Source: Closterium sp. Naga37s-1
Lineage: Eukaryota; Streptophyta; Zygnematophyceae; Desmidiales; Closteriaceae
Length of the DNA stretch: 64,000 bases
Assembly (NCBI GenBank): GCA_947471745.1
Contig: CANJKZ010000008.1
Location: forward strand, 2,148,001 to 2,212,000
Direction of reading: 5' to 3'
Of the stretch, positions 44,401 through 54,128 are shown one piece after another. Each line of letters opens with the position of its first letter. Positions within the stretch are counted from its first letter, which is position 1. The notes beneath the pieces were generated by a model. The model saw nothing but the letters and a program-made list of their open reading frames with translations. It searched no databases and was not told the DNA's origin. The position numbers were made by a program, and so were the translations under genes.

Positions 44401-46902
44401 GCTGCTGCTGGAGGCACTGAGGCTGGAGACCCTGGGACTGGAGGTGCCGGTTCTGGGGGTGCTGCTGTTGGTGGAGCTGGTCCTGGAGGAGCTGGCGCTG
44501 AGGGTTCTGGAGCTGCTGGAGGTGCTGGCACTGGTGGCGCTTGAGCTGGAGGTTCTGGAGCTGCTGAGGGTGCTGGCGCTGGAGGTTCTGGAGCTGCTGG
44601 AGGTGCTGGAGCTGCTGGAGGTACTGGAGCTGCTGGTGCTGGTGTCACTGCACAGCCGCGCCTGTTCTTCGCTCCACCGTCTCCGTCGTCTCAGCCACCG
44701 CCTGACTCTGTGCTTCGCCAGGTTCTTAGTCTCCCTTCGTCTACTGGTCTTCTGTTACAGCCTGGCTCACCGCTGCCTACTCCTTCTCCTTACACTGAGC
44801 AGCTAGGGGGTCTTACTGAGCGTCGTGAGCCTGCGTCGCGTCCTGTCTCGCCAGTCTGTTCTGGTCGTTCCGGTCGTCGTGTTCCTCGTCCGCGTCTGCC
44901 GGCTGTCCCCGACACCCACCTCGTAGTCCGTCGTCCTTCCTCTCCTCCGCATCGTGTTCCTCTGCCGTCCCCTCCTGCGTCTTCTCTGCCTGTCATTGCG
45001 GACCCCGAGTCTGACCGGTTTCGTGCTGAGCACCCTACTGTCATGCGTCTGCTAGCCACTGTTGTCACTGACCCGTCGTTTGAGTCTGCTGCTACGTCTG
45101 CCTTAGTTGCTGAGCTTGTTGACTTTGCTGCTGCCTGTCGTCTAGACTACGCCGCTAGTCTTGTTGCTGAGTCTGAGTCTGTCTGTCCTCCGTCCGTCGG
45201 GGGTGAGTGTGCTCTTGGCACGGACGTCCTTGAGGACAGGCAGGAGGACCTTGAGTGTCTTGCAGCCGCTGCGCCTCATCTCGTGTCCATGCTGATTGCC
45301 CCTGAGGGAGACCCGGATGCTCCAGACATCCCGACCCCGCGCTCTTACGCTGAGGCGATCGCGGGTGAGTACTCCTCTCAGTGGCAGACAGCCATGGACG
45401 CAGAGATGGCATCCTGGAAGTCCACAGGAACCTATGTCGACGACGTTCCCCCACCTGGGGCGAACATCGTCATTGGCATGTGGATTTTCAGGGTGAAGCG
45501 GCCGCCAGGTTCTCCGCCTGCCTTCAAGGCGCGTTACGTTGCACGAGGTTTCAGTCAGCGAGAGGGAGTAGACTTCTTCCAAACCTTCTCCCCCACCCCG
45601 AAGATGACCACTCTTCGGGTGCTGCTGCACGTTGCCGCTCAGCGTGACTACGAGCTTCACTCTCTTGACTTCAGCACAGCCTTCTTACAGGGCAGCCTGC
45701 ACGAGGAGATCTGGCTGCGCCGCCCACCTGGCTTCACTGGGTCGTTCCCTCCTGGTACCCAGTGGAGCCTCAGGCGGCCGGTCTACGGTCTCCGCCAGGC
45801 GCCACGTGAGTGGCACGACACACTGAGGACGACACTTGTGGCTCTTGGGTTTGCTCCGTCGACTGCTGACCCGTCACTGTTTCTGCGCACCGACAGTTTG
45901 CTGCTGCCGTTCTACATCCTCGTGTACGTCGACGACTTGGTCTTTGCCACTGCTGACACTCAGGCTCTCGCCCTGGTGAAGTCGGAGCTGCAGAAGAGAC
46001 ACACGTGCACAGACCTGGGTGAGCTGACAAGCTATCTTGGCTTGCGGATCACCCGGGACAGAGCACGCCGCACCATCACACTGACTCAGTCACACATGGT
46101 GCAGCAGGTCCTTCAGCGCTTCGGCTTCACCTGGTCCTCGGCACAGCACACTCCTCTGGCTACCGGTCACTCGCTCTCAGCTCCACCTTCGGACGAGTCC
46201 GTAGAGCCGAGTGGTCCTTACCCAGAGCTAGTGGGCTGCCTCATGTACCTGATGACCTGCACTCGTCCTGACCTTGCGTACCCTCTTGGCCTTCTGGCTC
46301 GCTACGTGGCTCCTGGTCGACACCGAAAGGTGCACATGGATGCTGCTAAGAGGGTACTATGCTACTTGTGCAGTACATCGGGCATGGGGCTCGTGCTTGG
46401 AGGACGGAGCGACGTTGTCCTCACTGGGCACTCAGACGCTTCTTGGGTTGACGACCAGGCTACGCAACGGTCGTCACAGGGTTACACCTTCAGCCTTGGC
46501 TCTGGTTCGGTTTCTTGGCGTTCTACACGCTAGTCTTCAGTTCTCAGCTCCAGTTGTGAGGCTGAGATCTACGCCACAGCCATGGCTGCACAGGAGTGAC
46601 GCTGGCTCACCTACCTGCTGACCGACTTGGGAGAGCGGCCTCGTTCTCCTCCAGTGCTGTACGTCGACAACAAGGCCGCCATTGCCTTGTGTCAGGAGCA
46701 CAGACTGGAGCACAGAACGAAGCACATTGCTCTGCGTTACTTCCTGGCTCGAGAGTTGCAGCAGCGTGGTCAGCTTCGTCTTGCTCACGTGGCCACTCGG
46801 GCCAACACTGTTGATATATTCACCAAGGCCCTTCCGTCTGGTGATCATCAGCGTTTCTGCACTCTGTTAGGCCTTGTGCCCACGTTTCCTCACTTGCTGT
46901 AG
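41458..46902 (+). pseudogene. copia polyprotein of element D (three in-frame stops)
   Basis: One frame from ATG 41,458 to TAG 46,902, broken only by TGA at 44,542, TAG at 46,531 and TGA at 46,597. Order: two LTxQQLxEWYA motifs, a Cys/His segment (41,690-41,765), protease (TLDSGASRSFF, Asp codon 42,106), GAG-pre-integrase (LLWHHRLGHPS), integrase with Asp, Asp, Glu (LHLDVWGP, LHSDRGGEF, SPQQNGVAERR), a long Gly/Ala/Glu linker (about 43,590-44,640) with two more QQLxxWY motifs, RT (YVDDLVFA near 45,925) and RNase H (HSDASWVDD, SCEAEIYA, YVDNKAAIA). A normal gag domain is not seen. Only nonsense changes separate it from a full-length protein, so the copy is fairly young. Confidence 0.88.
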
Positions 46903-47072
46903 ACTGTGCTTGTACTGTGATCAAAATATACCTGCATGCTTGCTCTGCTAGGTAGAGATCACTGTGCTCTTGTTGTTGCATATATACCCCTGCATGTGAA
47001 CTGGCCTTGTGGCCCTTTGCTTGTGCTCAGTGTGTGTGGTGACGTTGTGATCCACCCTGAGCTTGGACGGTG

Positions 47073-48565
47073 AACTGGACGGTGTCTCCCTGGCGCAACA
47101 AAGCGAGCAAGGATGCTGAGAGGGAAGGCGAGGTCCGGGCGAGTACAAGTCATCAGGTACATGAGGCAGCCCACAAGCTTTGTGTAGGGACCACTAGGCT
47201 CAAATGGCTCGTCAGGGAAGAAACCAGTGAGTTTGTGGTCAACAGTAAGAGGTGTGCGTTGTACTGTGGAGTGCTGAAGCTCGAACCGCTGAAGGACCTG
47301 CTGCACCATGTGTGACTGTGAGAGTGTAATGGTGCGAGCGGCTCTGTCCCTGGTGATCTGCAGGCCAAGGTAGTGGCACAGCTCACCAAGGTCAGTGCAC
47401 GTGTGTCTCTTCTGCAGTTCGCGCTTCACGTCAGCCTAAGCAACCCTGTCAGCAGTGGTGAAAACCAGGTCGTCGACGTAGACCAGTACAAAGAACGGTG
47501 TGGAGCCACGACGAACAAAGAACGACGGGTCGGCAGAAGACGGCTGGAAACCGAGGTCAGACAGGGTAGAACGAAGGGTGTCGTGCCACTCACGAGGAGC
47601 CTGTCGGAGACCGTAGACCGGTCGCCTCAGCCTCCACTGGGTCCCAGGAGGGAAATTGCCAGTGAAGGCAGAGGGACGACGCAACCAGACATCCTCGTGT
47701 AGGCTACCCTGAAGGAAGGCAGTGGAGAAGTCGAGGGAGTGTAGCTCGTAGTCTCTCTGTGCTGCCACGTGCAGTAACACCCGAAGAGTGGTCATCTTTG
47801 GGGTAGGCGCGAAGGTCTGAAAGAAGTCAACTCCCTCGCGCTGACTGAAACCTCTAGCCACATAGCGCGCCTTGAAGACCGGAGGAGATCCCGGTGGCCG
47901 CTTCATACTGAAGATCCACATGCCATCGACTACGTTCGCCCCAGGGGGGGGAACCTCATCGAGTAGGTGCTTGTGGATCTATAGGAGGCCATCTCTGAGT
48001 CCATGGCAGCTCTCCACTGAGAGGCCCAAGGCCCTGACACTGCCTCAGCATAAGTGCGAGGAGTAGGAATGTCAAGGGCGTTGGGGTCTCCCTCAGGGGC
48101 GAGCAGCATGGCACAGAGATGAGGGGAAGCGGCTGCCAGGAAGTCCAGCTCAAACTGCCTGTCCTCTATGGCGTCACAGCCAAGGGCAGACTCACCCCCG
48201 ACGGCCAGAGGACTGGTTGGAGGAGCAGCCACGAGACAAGTGGCGTAGTCAAGGCGGCGAGTAGCGGCGAACTCAGTGACGGCGTCAGTAAGGGCGGAGA
48301 CAGAGGACAGAGAGGCACGAGGGTCCGTAACAAGAGAGGCGAGAACACGAGAGAGAACAGGTCGGTACGTGCGGTAGTAGTCAGTGTCAGGAGTAGAGAG
48401 GGAAGCAGTGAGGGCCAGCGCAGGAGGAGAATGAAGCACAGACGGAGATGAACGAGGCGGACTAGGACGGAACAGGACAGTACGAAGGTCAGTGAGAGGG
48501 ACAAGGGACGAGGGACGAGCACGAGGAGAACGAGAAGTCCAGGCGTGAGAAAGAGGAGGGGACAA
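47073..48565 (-). pseudogene. copia reverse transcriptase and start of RNase H, element C
   Basis: RT motifs appear in order: MASYRST (48,000), MWIFSMKRPPGSPPVFKARY, ARGFSQREGVDFFQTF, LHSLDFSTAFLQGSLHE, VYGLRQAPREWHDTL, VYVDDLVF, then LQKRHTCTDLGE and MTCTRPDLAFPLSILARF. Frames break near 47,945 and 47,432. The coding sequence stops at RHRPVH where the nested element intervenes and resumes as WTAAVRV at 40,376. Confidence 0.85.
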
Positions 48566-48710
48566 CGGAGGCTGAGAACGGGGGAAAACAGCTGGGGTGG
48601 GGTTAGGAGGAGGAAACGTGGGACCGTAGACAGGAGGAGAGGGAGAGGGGGGAGGAGAAGGAGAGGGGAGACCGAGGGTTCGAAGGCCAGAGACAGGAGG
48701 CGGAGGTGGC

Positions 48711-48743
<33 letters not shown>

Positions 48744-48748
48744 GGCGG

Positions 48749-49915
48749 CTACTGCTGCTGCTCCTGCTGCGGCGGCTGCTGCTGCTGCTCCTGCTGCGGC
48801 GGCTGCTGCTGCTGCTCCTGCTGCTCCTGCTGCGGCAGCTGCGGCTCCTCCAGCTGCGGCTGCTGCTGCTCCAACTGCTCTTGCAGCTGCGGTTGCTGTG
48901 CATGCTGCTGTAGCTCCAGCTGCTGCCGCTCCAACTCTCGCCCCTCCCGCTCCAACTCCAGCTGCTCCTCACGTGCAAGGCGAAGACGGGCCTGGTGCCG
49001 GGTCGGGTAGGGGTGGGGGGGAGGAGTAGTGTCCGGGACGGCACCTGAGGGGCTACCGAGGGGGGGGGGGTGGGGGTAGCGTGCGACACACCTGACGGGG
49101 CTGGACCAGGGGGAGGGGGGGGCTGTACCGGAGGGGCAGGAGGGGGAGCGGGAGTCAGGAAGAGAGGGGGAGGAGGAACCGGGAGACCTCGACAGGGGTA
49201 CTGGGTGTAGAAGGGGACTGACTCGACAAAACGAGACACAGGGAAGGGCGCAAGGGGAGAGCTTGTCCGCGGAGGTGTCGCGAACAAGCGCCAAGCAGCC
49301 CCAGACACGAAAACGCAACGCAGCACCAGGGGACCCGGTCCAAAGACTGGTCGGTGAAGCCTCTGGCCGAGAGACACGTGGCCAGAGGTTCAGCCGGTGA
49401 GCGGCGTACCGAACCGCGTAGGGCCACAGAAAATGGGGCGCACGGGCGTGGATCATGGAGGTGCGTGCAATCTCCATGACCAAGCCTATGCGGCGCTCAG
49501 CAACCCCATTCTGCTGTGGGGACTCTGGAAGCGTCCAGGACTGACGGATGCCCTGCTCACGACAGAATCCAGCGAGAATGCCGGAGCAAAACTCACCCCC
49601 GCGGTCGGAGTGAAGACAGCTGACACGACGACCACGAGTGTCCGCAGTGGTAAGTAACCACCGGATCAGCGTAGAAGTCACCTCAGACTTCTTCGCCAGG
49701 GGGAACACTGTGGTGTAGCGAGAGTAGTCGTCAACGACCACCAGAAAGAAGCTCTCTCGCTCAGGGCCAGGGCGAGGGGCGGGGCCCCAGGTGTCCAAGT
49801 GGAGAGTCTCGAAGGGCTCGGTGGCCGGACGAAGGGAGGAGTGAGTTGTGGCGCGCAGCCGACCCTCGACGCAGGGACCGCAAGGTGGTGCAAGCGAAGG
49901 CGGCAGCGACGGCAA
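48749..49915 (-). pseudogene. copia integrase of element C
   Basis: The integrase core carries all three catalytic positions: Asp in LHLDTWGP, Asp in LHSDRGGEF, Glu in SPQQNGVAERRIG. The Cys pair PCGPCVEGR lies before them. After SADKLSP the frame slips relative to intact copies, and the tail is a Gln-rich linker encoded by CTG repeats (48,713-48,950). The integrase core itself looks intact. Confidence 0.85.
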
Positions 49916-49942
49916 GACACGCGGGAGGCCTAAGACAAGACG

Positions 49943-50171
49943 CTAACTAGACATAGTGCACAGGCGAGGAATGGACGGGTGCCCCATGCGGTGGTGCCAC
50001 AGAACGGTGGGATGAGCAAGCGACCGGCAGGAGCAAGACGCAGCAACTGGACCAGACACGGGAACCTGACCAGACATAGCTACCACGTGAGACGCGGCAA
50101 CCTGGTGAGACGCGGGAACCTGACGGGGGGCAGTGACAGGGGTCGGGGGCAGCAGCTGCTGCTGCCGTTGC

Positions 50172-50205
<34 letters not shown>

Positions 50206-50758
50206 CTCGGGGGCCAGTGTGAAGGGTGTAGAGACCAGAGCCCGGCTCAGCGGTAAAGGTGGCCAGAGGCGCGTACGTGTCACTGTCTACACAGACCGCA
50301 GTCTCCCCAGAAGGCTCAATCCAAACACCCACGTGACTACTCACGAGCGGCCTCACACCCACCAAGTTCCTGGAGAACGAGGGGACGTGGAAGCCCGTCA
50401 GGAAACCCGAGGGAACAGCTGGGCACGGAAGCGTAGTTGTGTAGCGAGCAGTGACTGGTCCCGAAGTGGGATCAGCCAGTGCTACAGAGACCGGTGCAGG
50501 AAGCGGAGTAAGCGTCGTGTGGTCGCGGAAGAAACAGTGCGAAGCTCCAGAGTCCAAAGTGAAAGACAGCGAAGTGTCCTCCGGAGCAGCTCCTAGACCA
50601 GTGTCTACACAAGTACCTACGCTAGCAACAGGCACCTCAGCAACACTAGCACCTAAGCTAACAACACTCAAGAAAACAGAGTCAGAAGCACTAGAGTCAA
50701 CAACAGCATACATAGCATGAGGAGTTCCTAAGAGATCAAGCAACTGAGAAGCCGACAT
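49943..50758 (-). pseudogene. copia protease and GAG-pre-integrase of element C
   Basis: About 271 codons with the intact protease active site LSFTLDSGASHCFFRDH, a Gln run (CTG repeat at about 50,180-50,202) and the GAG-pre-integrase motif VLWHHRMGHPS. A stop separates it from the integrase frame, so the copy is not a single polyprotein. Confidence 0.8.
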
Positions 50759-51037
50759 GCCCCACAGAGCGGGGTCGTACGTCTGAACAAGGGGAAGCCA
50801 GTCAGGGGCAGGGCCGCCAACGCCATAGGCCGCACGAAGTGTGTCAGTGAGCTGAGAAAAGCACTGACCCGGTGGGTGGGTGCGGCCACAGGGGAGGCCT
50901 CGGCGTGCACCTGTGTGAACGAGATAGGTGCAAGGAGGGTGGACGGCACCACGCGACGGCTGACGCGGTCCTGACCCCTGCCCCGGAGTCTGCTGCTGCC
51001 GTTGCTGCTGCTGTGGCTGCTGCGAGAGGAGTGGCTG

Positions 51038-52075
51038 CTACTGCTGCTGCCGCTGAGTCAGGTACCAAGCCGCCACTCCAGCACCTGCAGCTGGTGAACC
51101 AGCAGGTGCCTGACAAACCCGAGCGTCACCTCCACCAGCTGCAGCAGGGGAGTCACTAGCCGCTGCACGAGTGGCTCCTCCAACCTCTGTACTCCCGCCA
51201 CCACCGCTCGCCACGCCACCTCCGCCGCCTCCGCCCGCACCCTGGCCGCCCCTCCTGCCACTCCTACCCCTAGACCGCGAAGAAGTCGTAACAGCAGCTG
51301 CGGTCACGCCAGTAGCGGCAGTGGCGAGGGAGGCAGTAAAGGTGGGCAGCTGAGGGACAGTGCACCCGTGAAACAGTGGAGGGGGCACATCACCAGAGGC
51401 GGAGGCTACCGATCGGGAGGTTGCTCTCGACGTCCTTGAGGGCAGACTCAAGGACCTCGATAGTGAGCTCACTAGGGTGCTTCCGAAGAAACGCGTCACG
51501 AACCGAGGTAAGGCGGTCAGGGAGGCTAGTGGCGATGAAATAGATAGTAATCGCCATAGGGGGAGGGAGCAGTGCAAGCTGTGTGTCAGTGCAGGCATCG
51601 GGTAGCTAGAATCGAGCGAGCGCAGGTGAACGATCAAGTCAGCAGAGCGCTCAAATGAGGCGAGGTCAGGAAACAAGAACGGGAGGAACATGCGACCAAG
51701 AGAGACAGTGGTGGGAGTAGCGTAGCGGGCCTTGATCGCAGTCAGGAACTCACTAGCCGTGCGAACCTGAGTGAAGTGGGCCTCCTCAGACTCAGGGAGG
51801 AGGCTGCTGAGGGCGATGCAGGCCGCAGCGTCATGCGACTTCCACACTGTTAGGTCAGCACGCTGGCGGGCATAACGGTCTCTGTCTGCACTGCTTGGGT
51901 CAGCGCCTAAGGGTGCAGGGTCGTCGGGCTTAGGAAGGTCGCCGGAAGCGTGCACCCACAGAGACTCATCTGCCTGAACCTGACTCTCTAAAAGGCGGCG
52001 TGCACGCAGGAGCCAGACCGAGAACTCGAGCGGCCTACCCTCGGCGTCAAAGCGCAGGAACCTAGGGGTCGCCAT
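51038..52075 (-). pseudogene. copia gag of element C, with compensated frameshifts
   Basis: Starts at ATG 52,075 (MATPRFLRFDAEG) and encodes a gag capsid-type domain (WLLRARRLLESQVQADESLW, WKSHDAAACIALSSLLPE, IKARYATPTTVSLGRM). At about 51,590-51,400 the annotated frame turns nonsensical while a neighbouring frame reads AITIYFIATSLPDRL and HPSELTIEVLESALKDVES, the expected gag continuation. Two opposite frameshifts must therefore bracket this part. The C-terminus is Arg/Gly-rich. No CCHC knuckle was found. Confidence 0.75.
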
Positions 52076-52099
52076 GCGGAAGCAAAGAGGTGGAAACTG

Positions 52100-52728
52100 C
52101 TGCTGTCGAAACCCTAAACGCCTAAAGGGCCTGCGTAGGGCGTGACAGGCAGTGCGTGAGGCTCAGGGCACGGCAGAACGGCAGGGTAGGGCGCGACACG
52201 GCAGAATGGGCAGCGCGGCGCTAAGGGACAGGACGGGCGGAGGGCAAGACGGGACGCGCACGGCAGGCAGGACGGGACGCGCGCGGCAGGCAGGACGGGA
52301 CGCGCACGCTCGGCGCTGCGCGGCAGGCAGGCAGGGCGCACGCGACGGGGTAGACGGGACGGGCGCGACGGGCTAGACGGGACGGGCGCGACGGGCTAGA
52401 CGGGACGGGACAGACGCGACGCGACGGACGGGACAGACGCGACGCGACGCGACGGACGGGATGGACGCGACGCGACGGACAGGGGCGACGCGACGGACGG
52501 GACAGACAGGACGGGGGCGACGCGGCGGACAGGCGCAACGCGATGGACGGGACAGGCAGGGGGGGGGGGGGAGGGGGGGACGCGACGCGACGGGGAAAGC
52601 GGGCGCGACGCGACCAGCAGGCGCAACGGGCGCTAGGGAACGGTACGAGCGTGACTAACACTAGGGTACGGGACAGGCTCGGGCGTTACGGGCGTGAGCG
52701 GGAGGAACGGGATCCCACAGGATCCGAA
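52100..52728. repeat. GC-rich leader of element C
   Basis: Irregular repeats of ACGGGACGCGCACGGCAGGC-like units and GACGCGACGGACGGGA units, plus a G tract at 52,559-52,580. Non-coding leader between primer site and gag. Confidence 0.65.
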
Positions 52729-52742
52729 CCTAGGTGATACCA
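52729..52742 (-). other. primer-binding site of element C
   Basis: The minus strand reads TGGTATCACCTAGG directly after the LTR. The first eight bases match the initiator-Met primer site; the rest diverges. Confidence 0.7.
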
Positions 52743-52850
52743 TGTCAAGAACTGAATGATGATTTCACTAAGGTTGGTTGGGGTACATAAACCTAACCCT
52801 AACTGTTGTACCCCATATGACACACATCACTAAGACTATAACATCTGACA
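52743..52850 (-). repeat. 5' LTR of element C
   Basis: 108 bp with TGTCA/TGACA ends, nearly identical to 39,528-39,635. The next base on the left begins the primer-binding site. Confidence 0.92.
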
Positions 52851-53126
52851 CTTTGGCCAGTACACCCTACGTGTTCCCTTCCCCCCTTTCCCCCTGGAAA
52901 ACAGCCCTCTGGCCCAAAACAGCTCCCTCAGTCCACAACAAGCTAAAATTACCTGAACACGAGTTACACAAATTGCACCCGCCAAGACAAACAGAAAACC
53001 TACGTACTACGGTACTACCCAATCTCATTCCCCATCCTTTATCTAACGATTACAACCTGCTTCCCTTCGTTCTTCCGGTCGTCCATTCCATTCTCCTCCC
53101 CCCTTCACCTCACCACTTCCACCGCG
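52851..53126. other. 3' flank of the F-box/LRR gene
   Basis: Mixed sequence, pyrimidine-rich toward the gene. It probably holds the 3' untranslated region and terminator of the minus-strand gene ending at 53,127. No motif identified. Confidence 0.4.
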
Positions 53127-54092
53127 CTATTCCTCCTCTTCCTCGTCCTCATCACTCGACCCCCAGCCCCCCTCGTCTATGTACCTGTCATCCTCGCTGT
53201 CCCTGCCATAATCATGTACGATCTGCAACTCCTCAAAACCACTCTCTGCATCCTCCTCTGCCTCGCTGTCTGCCTCGTCCCCTTCCACTGCTACATCTCC
53301 TCCCTCCTCACCCTCTACCTCCTCCACTCCCCCTTCCCCTACCGCACCTCCACCCTCCTCACCCTCTCCCTCCTCCCCTCCGTCCTCCTCTCCTTCACCA
53401 ACCGCCACTCCCTCTCCCTCCTCCCCATCCCCCTCTTGTACCCTTGCAGGAGCCCTCCTCTCGTCTCGCCATGGGAGCAAAGGGCACTCCCTGACATCAT
53501 ACTCGCGCAACTTTGGCATTCTCCCGAGAGCAGTCGGCAGCCGAGCCAGCTTGTGGCACTCAATCACCCGCAGCACCTGCAGCTTGGGCAGCTTACAGAA
53601 CGACTCTGGCAGGCTGCGCACCTGCTTCAGCCCCACAAGCACCAGCTTTCGCAAGGAAGCCAGCTTCCAGAAATCAACCGGAAATTTCGAGATCCCAAGC
53701 TTGGTGAGGATGCAAGATTGCAGCTTGGACAAATTCGCGAAGGATCTTGGAAGCTTCATCAGCTTGTAGCAGTCAACGATCTCCAGCGTCTCAATTTTCA
53801 GCTGCCCAAAAGACTCGGGCAGCTGCCGTAATGCAATGAGGTCAACCAGCTTCAAGACCCGCAGACCTGAGAGCCCTCCGAAGGTGTCAGACAGAGCTTC
53901 TAACCGTATGGCCGAATCGATCCGGAGCTTTTTCAGGTGTGAGAGTTGAGAGATGGAGTCGGGGAGCGATACAAGGAAGTTTAGGTTTAGGAGCTTTAGC
54001 TTCGTTAGAGAGGAGAGCTGGCCGAGGGACAGACCAAGGGTGTGGCAAGAGAAAGTCTTCATCTTGAGACTCGTGAGGGATGGAAGCAGTGC

Positions 54093-54128
<36 letters not shown>

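Larger units (their letters stand above)
40382..47067 (+). mobile_element. Ty1/copia element D, nested in element C
   Basis: A plus-strand element with a 5' LTR (40,382-40,515), primer-binding site, GC-rich leader, one long polyprotein frame (41,458-46,902) and a 3' untranslated segment ending at GAGCTTGGA. No polypurine tract or 3' LTR is present. Joining the host sequence on both sides restores element C codons RHRPVH-WTAAVRV. CAGTG on the left and CGGTG on the right may be a mutated target duplication. Confidence 0.87.
39528..52850 (-). mobile_element. Ty1/copia element C (host of a nested insertion)
   Basis: A minus-strand element bounded by two 108-bp LTRs (52,743-52,850 and 39,528-39,635) that differ at only two positions by eye. 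In element order: 5' LTR, primer-binding site, GC-rich leader (52,730-52,100), gag (52,075-51,038), protease (50,758-49,943), integrase (49,915-48,749), linker, RT (48,565-47,436), RNase H (split), polypurine tract (39,636-39,650), 3' LTR. Removing the nested element leaves about 6.6 kb. The flanking 5-mers TTTTG and CTTTG could be a target duplication with one change. Frameshifts in gag and RT make it defective. Confidence 0.9.

Noticed and set aside
43580-44806. A 408-codon Leu/Val/Glu-rich frame
   Set aside because: It is a shifted reading of the GGTGCTGAGCCTGG-type linker repeats in element D; the true frame is defined by integrase before and RT after.
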